Assembly: GCF_003347205.1 (NCBI RefSeq)
Contig: NZ_QQBJ01000008.1
Coordinates: 1 to 64,000 of the forward strand
Source: Mycolicibacterium moriokaense
GTDB lineage: Bacteria > Actinomycetota > Actinomycetes > Mycobacteriales > Mycobacteriaceae
Length of the DNA: 64,000 nucleotides
Direction: 5' to 3'
Shown here one piece after another: positions 16,591 through 27,019 of this stretch (within the stretch, counting starts at the first letter, position 1; every line of letters starts with the position of its first letter). Under the pieces are notes generated by a model. It saw only the letters and a list, made by a program, of their open reading frames with translations. It was not told the origin of the DNA and made no database searches. A program made the position numbers and the translations under genes.

Positions 16591-16980
16591 ATGCCGAACC
16601 AGATCGTGGTAGCGGGCGCGCTCATCGCGGGTACGACGCTGCTCGTGGCACAGCGCGATCGCCCGGCCGAGCTGGCGGGACTGTGGGAACTGCCGGGCGG
16701 CAAGGTCGCGCCCGGCGAGAGCGACGCCGACGGCTTGGCCCGCGAACTGCTCGAGGAACTCGGCGTCGAGGTGTCGGTGGGCGAGCGGCTGGGTGCCGAC
16801 GTCGCGCTGAACGAGACGATGACCTTGCGCGCATACCGAGTGGTGCAGACCGGCGGCACGCTGCGGCCCAACGACCACCGGGCGTTGCAATGGGTGACGG
16901 TCGACGAGTTGGACTCCCTGCCGTGGGTGCCCGCCGACCGGGCGTGGCTGAGCGCGTTGGCGGACGCGCTGCGCGGCTAG
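16591..16980 (+). CDS. mutT2: MutT2-type Nudix hydrolase
   Basis: 129 residues. The Nudix box GX5EX7REUXEEXGU is intact: G37, E43, R51, E52, E55, E56, G58. The preceding LWELPGGK is typical of 8-oxo-dGTP and related pyrimidine nucleotide pyrophosphatases that clean the nucleotide pool. ATG at 16591 is preferred over an upstream extension that lacks family similarity. Position after the pterin dehydratase matches Rv1160. About 220 bases without a gene follow, holding only the perfect palindrome CCGTCGCGCGACGG at 17135-17148. Confidence 0.88.
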   Translation: MPNQIVVAGALIAGTTLLVAQRDRPAELAGLWELPGGKVAPGESDADGLARELLEELGVEVSVGERLGADVALNETMTLRAYRVVQTGGTLRPNDHRALQWVTVDELDSLPWVPADRAWLSALADALRG

Positions 16981-17202
16981 CCGCGATGTTTGCCCCCAGC
17001 GGGCTCGCTGATGTGATGATGTACGCGATCGTCTGTAACCCGTTGAGGTGTATGTGGTTTCACCGACGGGGTATTGGGCGCCGCGCGGCGTGGGTTGTGG
17101 TGGCAACGGCTTCGACCAGGGGGCACTTCCCGAACCGTCGCGCGACGGCCGGGTGTTGATGCTGTTGTCCTACCCCTGATGCGGGTCAGGACACGAACCG
17201 AC

Positions 17203-17475
17203 TCAGTAGTGCAGTTGGTCGTTCACCACGGGGACCCGGCCGAGGGAGCGCGGGTGGTGCAGTGAGTACAGCGGGTGCAACAGCACCGGGTGACGGCAAT
17301 GGGGGCAGGAATTCTGCGCCGCATTGTCCGATGCGAACGTCAGATGATGACACGCAGCACAGCGGACAACGTAGAGGGCCCCAACCCAATTGAGTAGCCC
17401 GAGATAAATCGCTGCGGTCGTCGCCATGCCTATCACGGCGATGAGAACGAAAGTCAGTATCTCGTAGACCGACAT
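17203..17475 (-). CDS. small membrane protein with zinc-ribbon Cys pairs
   Basis: 90 residues. A hydrophobic helix occupies about residues 5-35. A Cys4 pattern follows (CAAC at 39-42, CPHC at 57-60) that could bind one zinc, in the cytoplasm or periplasm depending on topology. Codon use is like the neighbours. ATG at 17475. It has no recognisable family name for me; the form is that of a single-span membrane protein with a rubredoxin-like knuckle. Confidence 0.65.
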   Translation of the reverse strand: MSVYEILTFVLIAVIGMATTAAIYLGLLNWVGALYVVRCAACHHLTFASDNAAQNSCPHCRHPVLLHPLYSLHHPRSLGRVPVVNDQLHY

Positions 17476-17539
17476 ATATCGCCACCTTCGTAAACTCGGC
17501 TGTCGGATAAACCCACCGTACGCCTGGCACCTTGGAGCA

Positions 17540-17707
17540 TCAGGACTTTCGGGCCCGTTGGTAGACCTTGATCAGCTGCTTGCCCTGGATCCCGTTGCGC
17601 TCGGCTTTGCGGACCCTGTGAAGCACGACCGGGCATTTCTTGCAGCGTGGCTTGCTGCGGCAGCACTTTTTCTTCGGTTTGAGGTCGGCGAGTTTGCTTG
17701 CCTTCAA
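17540..17707 (-). CDS. small Lys/Cys-rich protein divergent from typA
   Basis: 55 residues if begun at TTG 17707, the only conventional start in a convincing position. The core KPKKKCCRSKPRCKKCPVV (residues 10-28) has four cysteines in CCx4CxxC spacing inside a very basic stretch, suggesting a zinc- or RNA-binding peptide. Its start is 56 bases from the typA start on the opposite strand. I believe similar proteins occur beside typA in other actinobacteria, but I cannot verify this here. Confidence 0.6.
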   Translation of the reverse strand: MKASKLADLKPKKKCCRSKPRCKKCPVVLHRVRKAERNGIQGKQLIKVYQRARKS

Positions 17708-17763
17708 GTGACGCGAATCTCTCGTTTTCGTGTTCTGCCGACTGCACTGCGACAATCTTCGGC

Positions 17764-19653
<1,890 letters not shown>

Positions 19654-19659
19654 CGCGGC

Positions 19660-19691
19660 GGGGCCGGCCACGGCTAGTCGCGACCGGCCCC
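19660..19691. terminator. hairpin between typA and a convergent exported-protein gene
   Basis: GGGGCCGG (19660-19667) pairs with CCGGCCCC (19684-19691) across a 16-base loop. It lies between two convergent stops, so it can serve either direction. There is no U-tract, as usual in mycobacteria. Confidence 0.6.
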
Positions 19692-19698
19692 TCTGCCG

Positions 19699-20850
19699 CT
19701 AGTCGGTCGACGAAGACTCGTTCGACTCGGGCTCGTTGGACCCCGAGGATGTGTCGGTCTTCGTCTCGTGCTTCTTGAAAAGGTTGCTCAGGGGACCGGA
19801 CAGGGCGCGATGCTTACCGCCCGTGCCCGCGGTTGAGGAGGTGCCGTCGGTGGACACGCCGCCGCCCGGGATGGCCTTGAGCGATTCGGTGACGCGACGG
19901 ATCGGGCCCGTCGGCCGGTCGGAGGTGCTCGAACCGGTGTCGGTGGCGTCGGCGCTCAACGTCCGTGCGGCCGCGTTGTTCTGGTCGACACCGAGCGCAT
20001 TCTTGACCACCCCGCGAACCTGATCCCGCACGCCCAGCAGCGTGTTGGCGCGGAAGTTCGACACCTCGCTGCCGTTCATCTGCGTGGGATCGGTCGCCGG
20101 GTCGCTTCCGATCGGCTGCGGCAGCACGTCGTCGACCGCGAACACCACCGGATCGGCGATGTATTGCGGCGCGTCGATGTACGACTCGAGTGCCGTGTAG
20201 AGGGCGGTGTTGTCGCCTGTTTCGTAGCTCTGCTGCAGGCCCTGCGCGATAGCCACGACGCCGAGCGGAGCGAGTGCCGCGCTGCGGGCGGCCCGCACAC
20301 CGGACACGGCGAGGCCCGCGCCCAGACGCGTCACCGCGTAGACGGGGCCCTCGTTGTCCACGTCGGCCTCGGTGCCGACACCGAGGCTGTCGGCGACGGC
20401 CTCGCGGATGTCGTCGCGGGCGCCGATCAGTGTGTCTGCGCGGAACTGGGTGATCAGGCTGTCGCCCCGCTGCGTCGGCTCATTAGCCGGGTCGCCGCCG
20501 ATGGGTGCGGGCAGCAGGTCATCGAGTGCGTAGATGGCGGGGTCGGCGACGTAGAGCGGCCCGTCGATGTAGTTCTGCAGAACCGTGTACAGGGCCTCGT
20601 TGTCACCGTCGACCAGTGCTTGGGCGGCGGGAATCAGGCCCAGAGGTGAGCCCGCGAGGCTGGTCAGCGCGCGCTGGGCCGACAAGGCGAGGTTCTGGGC
20701 CGGCGTGCCGTTGTACGCGGCCAACTCGACGTCGGCGTTGACGCTGCGAAGAACCTCTGGCGCCTGCTGGGCGATTGGAGTTGCGGCCATCACGCCCGCG
20801 CCGACGACGGCCACGCCGGCAGTGACGCACCCCTGCACACGGTTTTTCAT
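19699..20850 (-). CDS. exported low-complexity-tailed protein, paralog cluster member 1
   Basis: 383 residues. The N-terminus has the cluster motif VTAGVAVVGAGVMAATPIA (residues 9-27), a signal-peptide-like segment. Two copies of a roughly 90-residue repeat follow, at about residues 72-160 and 196-290, each containing ALYT-x2-(Q/E)(N/S)YID and ADP-x6-DD-x-LP-x-PIG. The tail carries GGKHRALSG near residue 347, a Lys-rich stretch and an acidic Ser/Glu/Asp end. ATG at 20850 has AAGGGG four bases upstream. No family name is known to me; secretion or cell-wall location is inferred from the leader. Confidence 0.7.
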   Translation of the reverse strand: MKNRVQGCVTAGVAVVGAGVMAATPIAQQAPEVLRSVNADVELAAYNGTPAQNLALSAQRALTSLAGSPLGLIPAAQALVDGDNEALYTVLQNYIDGPLYVADPAIYALDDLLPAPIGGDPANEPTQRGDSLITQFRADTLIGARDDIREAVADSLGVGTEADVDNEGPVYAVTRLGAGLAVSGVRAARSAALAPLGVVAIAQGLQQSYETGDNTALYTALESYIDAPQYIADPVVFAVDDVLPQPIGSDPATDPTQMNGSEVSNFRANTLLGVRDQVRGVVKNALGVDQNNAAARTLSADATDTGSSTSDRPTGPIRRVTESLKAIPGGGVSTDGTSSTAGTGGKHRALSGPLSNLFKKHETKTDTSSGSNEPESNESSSTD

Positions 20851-21301
20851 GAATCCCCTTGATATTCGTTTTGGATCTAACTGCGCTCCGGGCGGAATCC
20901 TAAGCCGTGAATCGATTCAGAACAAATTTGCTCAGCAAGTTGCTTGCACGCATGCAAAATAGCCTTGATCGAGTCATGTTTGTCGGATTGACTTCCGCCG
21001 CAGAGCATCGTCGGGGAGTTTAGCCAGTTCTGCCATCAGATGGTGGCAGATCGAGTTAATTACCTGGACACGTCATATTGCGAAGCGTCAACTGCGGACA
21101 GCTTCCGTCGCTCGCGGGCCCGGGACCGCCGCCGCGCGTTGCTGTCATCAGCCTTTACGCGACGGTACAACGGACGTTACAAAAAATCTTATCGCAGACA
21201 GCTAACTATGTTTGCTATTACGGCTTCGTTAATTGGACAGCGCGGCGGGTGCAGCGGTTCGCGAATCGGCTATCGGGGGCGCTGTCGATACCCTGTTGGG
21301 C
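20851..21301. promoter_or_regulatory. AT-richer divergent region between exported-protein gene and lpqW
   Basis: This 451-base stretch holds no convincing gene. It contains an inverted repeat TTGC-ACGCAT-GCAA at 20944-20957, about 94 bases upstream of the leftward start, and TCTGCCA/TGGCAGA at 21029-21035 and 21044-21050. The region from 21160 to 21240 is AT-rich and probably carries the lpqW promoter. Confidence 0.5.
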
Positions 21302-23191
21302 GTGCCGACCGCCCGCTGCCGAGACTGGATGACGCGCGGTGTGGTGGTCTCCGCGGTGCTGCTTCTGCTGGGCGGGTGTACGGTCAGCCCGCCGCCGGCG
21401 CGCCAGAGCACCGACACCTCCGAAACCACGCCACCGCCGCCGCCCAAGGCGACGCAGATCATCATGGCCATCGACACGATCGGCCCGGGATTCAATTCGC
21501 ACCTGCTGTCGGACCAGTCGCCGGTGAATGCGGCCATCAGTTCGCTGGTGCTGCCGAGTTCGTTCCGGCCGGTGCCCGATCCGGACACGCCGACGGGCTC
21601 GCGGTGGGAGATGGACCCGACGCTGCTGGTGTCGGCGGAGGTGACGAACAACAACCCGTTCACCGTCACCTACAAGATCCGGCCCGAGGCCCAGTGGACC
21701 GACAACGCGCCGATCGCCGCCGACGACTATTGGTATCTGTGGCGGCAGATGGTCAGCCAGCCCGGTGTCGTCGACCCCGCCGGATACGACCTCATCACCG
21801 GCGTCCAGTCCATCGAGGGCGGCAAGACGGCGGAGGTGACGTTCTCGCAGCCCTATCCGGCGTGGCGGGAACTGTTCAACGACCTGCTGCCTGCGCACAT
21901 AGTCAAGGACGTACCCGGTGGGTTCGCATCGGGGTTGGCCCGGGCGCTACCCGTCACGGGCGGTCAGTTCCGGGTGGAGAGCATCGACCCGCAGCGTGAA
22001 GAGATTCTGTTGGCACGCAACGACCGGTACTGGGCCGAGCCCGCCAAACCCGACCAACTGCTGTTCCGCCGCGCGGGGTCGACGGCGGCGTTGGCCGATT
22101 CGATTCGCAACGGCGACACCCAAGTCGCACAGGTGCACGGCGGCGCGGCGGCGTTCGCGCAGCTGTCGGCCATCCCCGACGTGCGGACGTCGCGCATCGT
22201 GACCCCGCGGGTGATGCAGCTGACGCTGCGCGCACAACAGCCCGCACTGGCCGATCCTCAAGTGCGCAAGGCGATCCTGGGTCTGCTCGACGTCGACCTG
22301 CTGGCGTCGGTCGGCGCGGGCAGCGACAACACCGTGACGCTTGCCCAGGCTCAGGTGCGCTCACCGTCGGACCCCGGCTACACGCCGACGGCGCCGCCGG
22401 CATTGACGAAGGTGGCTGCGCTCAACCTGCTCGGTAGCAGCGGTTATCAGTTGGTGCCGGTCGAGACGCCGCCGACGCCGACGCCGGGCACCCCGATTCC
22501 GGACGACGACCGCGGGCGCATCACCAAAGACGGGGTGCCGCTGTCCCTGGTGATCGGCGTGGCGTCCAACGATCCGACGTCGGTCGCCGTCGCCAACACG
22601 GCCGCCGATCAGTTGCGCAACGTCGGTATCGAGGCGTCGGTGCTGGCGCTGGACCCCGTCGTGCTCTACGGCGACGCCATCGCGCAGAACCGGGTGGACG
22701 CGATCGTCGGATGGCATCAGGCAGGCGGCGATCTGGCCACCGCGCTGTCCTCGCGCTACGGCTGCCCCGCTCTGGAGGCGACCCCGGTGTCCACTGCTGC
22801 GACTCCGGGCGCGACGACGACATCATCGACGACTACAACGACGACGCCGACGACGCCCTCATCCACAACGGCCACCACGACAGCGACGTCGACAACCAAG
22901 ACCCCCGCTCCGGAGTCAGATGAACTCGTGCAGGCCCCGAGTAACCTCACCGGCACGTGTGACCGGAGCATCCAGCCCAAAATCGATGCGGCACTGCGGG
23001 GTACCGAGAACATCGGCGACGTGATCAATGCGGTGGAGCCCCGGCTGTGGAACATGGCGACGGTGCTGCCGATCCTGCAGGACACCACGATCGTCGCGGC
23101 CGGTCCGCGGGTGCAGAACGTGAGCCTGTCCGGCGCGGTGCCGGTGGGCATCGTCGGCGACGCCGGCATATGGGCCAAGAAGCCGCGCTAG
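21302..23191 (+). CDS. lpqW: lipoprotein LpqW, regulator of PIM/LAM biosynthesis
   Basis: 629 residues from GTG 21302, or 620 from ATG 21329. Both give a lipoprotein leader ending in LLGGC, with the lipidated cysteine at residue 26 or 17. The body is a solute-binding-protein-5-type fold ([19 protein letters not shown] near 130) matching LpqW of M. tuberculosis (Rv1166) and M. smegmatis. LpqW channels AcPIM4 toward polar PIMs or LAM; its known partner reaction is that of PimE, encoded 6.5 kb to the left. A Thr-rich linker at about residues 499-535 is repetitive. The gene follows typA as in other mycobacteria, but separated here by an inserted leftward gene. Confidence 0.92.
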   Translation: MPTARCRDWMTRGVVVSAVLLLLGGCTVSPPPARQSTDTSETTPPPPPKATQIIMAIDTIGPGFNSHLLSDQSPVNAAISSLVLPSSFRPVPDPDTPTGSRWEMDPTLLVSAEVTNNNPFTVTYKIRPEAQWTDNAPIAADDYWYLWRQMVSQPGVVDPAGYDLITGVQSIEGGKTAEVTFSQPYPAWRELFNDLLPAHIVKDVPGGFASGLARALPVTGGQFRVESIDPQREEILLARNDRYWAEPAKPDQLLFRRAGSTAALADSIRNGDTQVAQVHGGAAAFAQLSAIPDVRTSRIVTPRVMQLTLRAQQPALADPQVRKAILGLLDVDLLASVGAGSDNTVTLAQAQVRSPSDPGYTPTAPPALTKVAALNLLGSSGYQLVPVETPPTPTPGTPIPDDDRGRITKDGVPLSLVIGVASNDPTSVAVANTAADQLRNVGIEASVLALDPVVLYGDAIAQNRVDAIVGWHQAGGDLATALSSRYGCPALEATPVSTAATPGATTTSSTTTTTTPTTPSSTTATTTATSTTKTPAPESDELVQAPSNLTGTCDRSIQPKIDAALRGTENIGDVINAVEPRLWNMATVLPILQDTTIVAAGPRVQNVSLSGAVPVGIVGDAGIWAKKPR

Positions 23192-23202
23192 GTCTATGCG
23201 GA

Positions 23203-23237
23203 GATCGGCCCCCTGCCGGGCGGGAAGGGGGCCGATC
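23203..23237. terminator. strong 12-bp hairpin between lpqW and a convergent gene
   Basis: GATCGGCCCCCT (23203-23214) pairs perfectly with AGGGGGCCGATC (23226-23237) over an 11-base loop. It is placed between convergent stops. The same arm sequence occurs in the hairpin at 25164-25196. Confidence 0.8.
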
Positions 23238-23259
23238 GCCTGAGCGGTGACGGTGACGG

Positions 23260-24660
23260 CTAGTCGCTTCCGCTATCACCGCCCGAGCCGGAATCGCCGG
23301 AACCCGAACTGTTCGAACCGCTTTCGCTGCTCGACGTCTCACTCGAGCTTCCCGACTTCTTGTCGCGACCCAGGCCGGTGAGGCTCTTGATGGTCTTCTT
23401 GGCGGCGTCCCTCAGACCCTGGCCGAAGCTGCCGGTCTCGGCGCGATGCCTGCCGCCCTTGGTGGAAATCGTGCCAGGCGTGAACAGATTTCCGCTCTTG
23501 GTGGCGTCCGTCGCCTCGGTGGTGGTTGCCGTGACCGTCGAGTCCTTCGTCGAAGCGTTGGTCTCGTCGGTGTCAGAACTCCCAGCGTTGGATTGCGCAG
23601 CGTCGGATTCCGTTTTCTCGCCGCCAGATGTGGTGAGCGACTTGGGCTCCGGCGTCGTTTCCAACGGCGTGGTCAACGTGAACGATTGCACGGCGCTGCT
23701 GGTTGTCTTCGCCACCTCGCTGACCGACTCCTCGGCAGTCGGGGTGATGGCCTCGGCGATGGCTTCGCGCAGCTTCTGGAGATTGGGCAGAACGCCGAGG
23801 GTCGGGTCGACAGCACCGTCGAGGAGTGCCTTCGTGACGGTGGCGGCTTGCGTGACAATCGTATTGAACGCCAACTCCGGATCGCCGGTCTGTGCGGCCT
23901 CAACCAGCCCTTCAAGCGTGTCTCCGGCCGCGGTCGCGGTGGTGGCCAGTGGCGCGATCGCTCCGAGCCCGAGGAGTAGGAAGTTGGCTGGATTCTGGAA
24001 GACGCCAATGGCGGCTTGCGCGTTTTCCAGCGGCCCCGATGCGATCGGGAAGATCGTCTCGAGGTCGGCGAGTGGCTGCTGCAACACCGGAACAAGCTCG
24101 GGCAGCAGGCTGAGATTTCCCAGACCCTGTCCGGCGACGAGCAGGAGGCCCGCGCCGAACAAGGCGCCGAAGGCACCGCTGTAGTCCCCACTGGCCAAGC
24201 CGTCGAGCGCCGTTTGGAACTGATTCTCGAGGGTGCCGCTGGTGAACAATCCGGTGAAATTCTCGACGAAAGCTTGACCCAAACCTGCCAGGTCCGACAC
24301 ATTGCCGAGTTCGTTCGCGACGGCTTGTGCGAGGAGTTCCGGCAGATCTGTGATGGCGTTGACCTGAGCTTCGATCCCGCTGCCGATGCCGGCGATGTTG
24401 CCGATCTGATTCGCCAGAATCTGGGTCAAGATCGGTGCCGGGTCATCGGCGATCAACTCACCCGCGGCTTGGGCGTTTGCGAGGGCCGCTTCGAAAATCG
24501 GCCCGAACTCGTCGATCGGGTTGACCAGCGCCGAGAGTTCGACCGCGGCATCGCGGATCTCAGAGTCGGGCAGTGGCACCGAGACGGGAGTAACCGCGAT
24601 GGCGCTGGCCCCCACCAGCGCAACGCCCGCCGTGACATAAGGACGGAGGGCTGCTTGCAT
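23260..24660 (-). CDS. exported low-complexity-tailed protein, paralog cluster member 2
   Basis: 466 residues. The leader MQAALRPYVTAGVALVGAS is followed by IAVTPVSVPLP, giving the cluster's clearest export motif. The middle (about 40-310) is Ala/Leu/Gly-rich helical sequence without cysteines. The C-terminal third is Ser/Thr-rich and includes GGRHRAETG near residue 405, then GLRDAAKKTIKSLTGLG and a Ser/Gly/Asp tail of about 40 residues. ATG at 24660 is set by an AAAGGAG site five bases upstream; a TTG at 24675 lies before that site. Secreted or wall-associated protein of unknown function. Confidence 0.72.
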   Translation of the reverse strand: MQAALRPYVTAGVALVGASAIAVTPVSVPLPDSEIRDAAVELSALVNPIDEFGPIFEAALANAQAAGELIADDPAPILTQILANQIGNIAGIGSGIEAQVNAITDLPELLAQAVANELGNVSDLAGLGQAFVENFTGLFTSGTLENQFQTALDGLASGDYSGAFGALFGAGLLLVAGQGLGNLSLLPELVPVLQQPLADLETIFPIASGPLENAQAAIGVFQNPANFLLLGLGAIAPLATTATAAGDTLEGLVEAAQTGDPELAFNTIVTQAATVTKALLDGAVDPTLGVLPNLQKLREAIAEAITPTAEESVSEVAKTTSSAVQSFTLTTPLETTPEPKSLTTSGGEKTESDAAQSNAGSSDTDETNASTKDSTVTATTTEATDATKSGNLFTPGTISTKGGRHRAETGSFGQGLRDAAKKTIKSLTGLGRDKKSGSSSETSSSESGSNSSGSGDSGSGGDSGSD

Positions 24661-25163
24661 AACGACTCCTTTCAAGCCGCGAAAATATTCCTGACGCGTC
24701 GGAACTTACCCATCCGTAAGAACGATTTTGGGCAAATTTGGCAAACTCCGCGGGCTTGGATCGACAAGGCATCGGATGGGCAAACTAGCAGTTAGAAGCA
24801 TTTTCATTGCTCTAGGATGAGATCTCTCAGATAACTTCTTGCGCGCAGGCAAATAAGTGGCTGAAACTGCCAATCGGCTCGGCAAGAGCTGGCAAGACCA
24901 TTCGTCTTGAATTTGCCGAAATTCACGTATTTGCGGGGGCGATGACGTCGAGAGGCGATGCAAAGTTGTCAGACATTTGCGTGCACGGGCCCGGTCGGAC
25001 GAACGTGCCGTCGGCTCGGGCGACACAGCGAAGACGGGTGTTGTTGCAATGGCAAATAGTTGCATTCAAGTTGTCCCAGACTGCCAACCGTTCGCCCGTG
25101 TTACCACTTGGTAACTTCCTTGGCGGTCTAAGGAAAATTCGGATGGCGTCGGCCCGGGCAAGA
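24661..25163. promoter_or_regulatory. AT-richer intergenic region upstream of cluster member 2
   Basis: About 500 bases without a supportable gene, clearly lower in GC than the flanks. Inverted repeats of the TTGC/GCAA kind occur at 24839-24852 (spacer GCGCAG) and 25044-25055 (spacer AATG), the first about 180 bases upstream of the leftward start. The promoter of the 24660 gene must lie here. Confidence 0.5.
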
Positions 25164-25196
25164 GATCGGCCCCCTCAGGGGCTGAGGGGGCCGATC
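25164..25196. terminator. strong 14-bp hairpin after cluster member 3
   Basis: GATCGGCCCCCTCA (25164-25177) pairs perfectly with TGAGGGGGCCGATC (25183-25196) over a 5-base loop. It is ten bases past the stop of the leftward 25207-26550 gene. Arms share GATCGGCCCCCT with the hairpin at 23203-23237. Confidence 0.82.
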
Positions 25197-25206
25197 GGGT
25201 CGGTGA

Positions 25207-26550
25207 TCAGGAAGCAGCCGGTGCCGCCTCGCTCACTTTTTCTGGTGCCGGTTCGCCGCGCGGCTTCCGCGGCGGCAGCCCCAGCGCCGTCCGGAGTCCG
25301 TCGCGCACGGCCTTGAGCGTGCCCGTCACGGTCTTGATCGCGCCCAGCACCGGCCGAGGCCGGTTCGGCTTCACCGCCAGTTCTTTCGCAGGCGCCGTGT
25401 TGTCATCGGCGGTCCTGGCCACAACCGTATTGCCCAGATCGCCGGTGACTATCCGGCTTCGCTCGAGCTGTGGGCCCTGCAGCGTTTCGTTGAAGTCGGC
25501 TCGGGCCCGCTCGACGCCGCCTTGCAGCTCGCGCCCTGCCTTGACCGCACCAGTGCGGATGGTGACCGGGGCCTTGGCGATTGCCTCGGGAACCGTCAGC
25601 GGACGCTCGGCGGCCAATGCCGTCAGCTCTTCAGACGGGCTTGACTGCCCACGGGCCGCATCGGCGATGTCGGTAACCGCTGTGACGACGGCAGTCACCA
25701 TGATGGTGGTCGCCGTCATGCCGGAGCGAGCCAGATCGGACGCTGCCACGCCGACGGCGATCGGGAACCTGACGATGAGCTCTACGGGCCCAGAACGACG
25801 GACAGGTTCGGCCACCGTGGCCACCGTCACCTGATCAAAGCGCGGCAGCTGGGCACCCGGAACCAGAGCGAGCACCGCCTGGGTCGCCGAGCTGACTGCG
25901 CGAACGACGGCTCGCGCGTCGGTCGCCGCACCCCGAATCAAGCTCTGGCCGACGCTGTTGAGCGCCGCGGGCAGCGCCTCGGGGCCCCGTTGCAATGCAC
26001 CCAGTACCAGTGTCGGCGCTGCGAGAAGGGCTCGTCCCAACGCCCCGAAGGACTCATCGCGGGCCGCGAGCGTCGGTGCGATCTCGGCCATGTCGGTTCC
26101 GCCGGGGAGTAGTTGCAGATTCGCCAGCGCCAGGGCCTCGATCGCATCGATCAAGCGATACGTGTTGGACTCGAGGTTTTGCACGCCTTGCGTGGCGGCG
26201 TTGGCCAGACCGCCGGGGAGCGCGGCAACCCCTCCGTTGTCGAGGTAGACGCGAAGGGTCTCGGGCGTTTTGAGGATGGAGTTGGTGACGCCATCGGCGG
26301 TGCGCGCCAGCGCCTCTCCGACCCCGCCGCGCCCGAGCAGGCCGTCGATCTGGACTTGGACGACACGGGCCATCAGAGGCTCGCTTTGCGCAGGCGCGGC
26401 GACGTACGCGCTGGCGGCCTCGGCGCCCGGGGGGCCGAGGTTTGCCGCGAAATATTCTGGCGCGCTCTGCGTCGGCGCAATGCAGAACACCGACAGCAGC
26501 GCAACGAATTGTTGGAACAGCAAAGTGAAGAAGCCGCCAGAAACCTCCAT
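25207..26550 (-). CDS. exported protein, paralog cluster member 3 (divergent)
   Basis: 447 residues. A hydrophobic N-terminus (residues 5-28, FFTLLFQQFVALLSVFC) forms a signal or anchor segment. It lacks the LRPY motif of its neighbours but shares their Ala-rich helical middle, absence of a known enzymatic motif, and a basic C-terminal segment (LKAVRDGLRTALGLPPRKPRG) resembling GLRDAAKK of member 2. It ends in an Ala/Glu tail rather than a Ser/Asp one. ATG at 26550. Grouping with the cluster is by layout and tail, so it is less certain. Confidence 0.6.
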   Translation of the reverse strand: MEVSGGFFTLLFQQFVALLSVFCIAPTQSAPEYFAANLGPPGAEAASAYVAAPAQSEPLMARVVQVQIDGLLGRGGVGEALARTADGVTNSILKTPETLRVYLDNGGVAALPGGLANAATQGVQNLESNTYRLIDAIEALALANLQLLPGGTDMAEIAPTLAARDESFGALGRALLAAPTLVLGALQRGPEALPAALNSVGQSLIRGAATDARAVVRAVSSATQAVLALVPGAQLPRFDQVTVATVAEPVRRSGPVELIVRFPIAVGVAASDLARSGMTATTIMVTAVVTAVTDIADAARGQSSPSEELTALAAERPLTVPEAIAKAPVTIRTGAVKAGRELQGGVERARADFNETLQGPQLERSRIVTGDLGNTVVARTADDNTAPAKELAVKPNRPRPVLGAIKTVTGTLKAVRDGLRTALGLPPRKPRGEPAPEKVSEAAPAAS

Positions 26551-27019
26551 AGCCTGACCCCTTTGCAGGTCGAGTCAATTAGACGTGCCTGAAGGTACGC
26601 CGGCGTGGCTAAATTTGCGCACCTTCGGCAAAAGTTGTCTGGCGCGTAAAGCAAAGAAAAGCCAGTCATCTGGGGATCGGTGCTGGCATCTAAATAGCTG
26701 TTAGAGGCCATACTTGGCGAGCTAAGATTAGCCATACCGCTAAGTATGGACTGGCGGAATAGCTACTTACCTTTGAGCAACGACCGTCGGGGCTCGGCGG
26801 CCCCGACTTGCCGATAATTAGCTAGAATTGACGCCTAGGTAAAGAAATGCATAAAGCGAGATCGCGTATGGAGCCCACAAGCTTTGCCATATCTGCTCGG
26901 TCAGTTCAGGAGTGGAAAAGTTGAGACGTGCCCGTTTGCTATCTGAAGGCGAACCTGTGGCTGGACGGACCACGGTCCGGCGTGCGACAGATCAGCGCCT
27001 TTCGTTGCTGGTGCGAGAC
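26551..27019. promoter_or_regulatory. AT-rich intergenic region with palindromes
   Basis: These 469 bases lie between two leftward genes and hold no supportable gene. Features are TTGC-N9-GCAA at 26615-26631, about 65 bases upstream of the 26550 start, and a perfect inverted repeat CCATAC-CGCTAA-GTATGG at 26732-26749. GC is far below the genome average from about 26590 to 26900. Confidence 0.5.
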
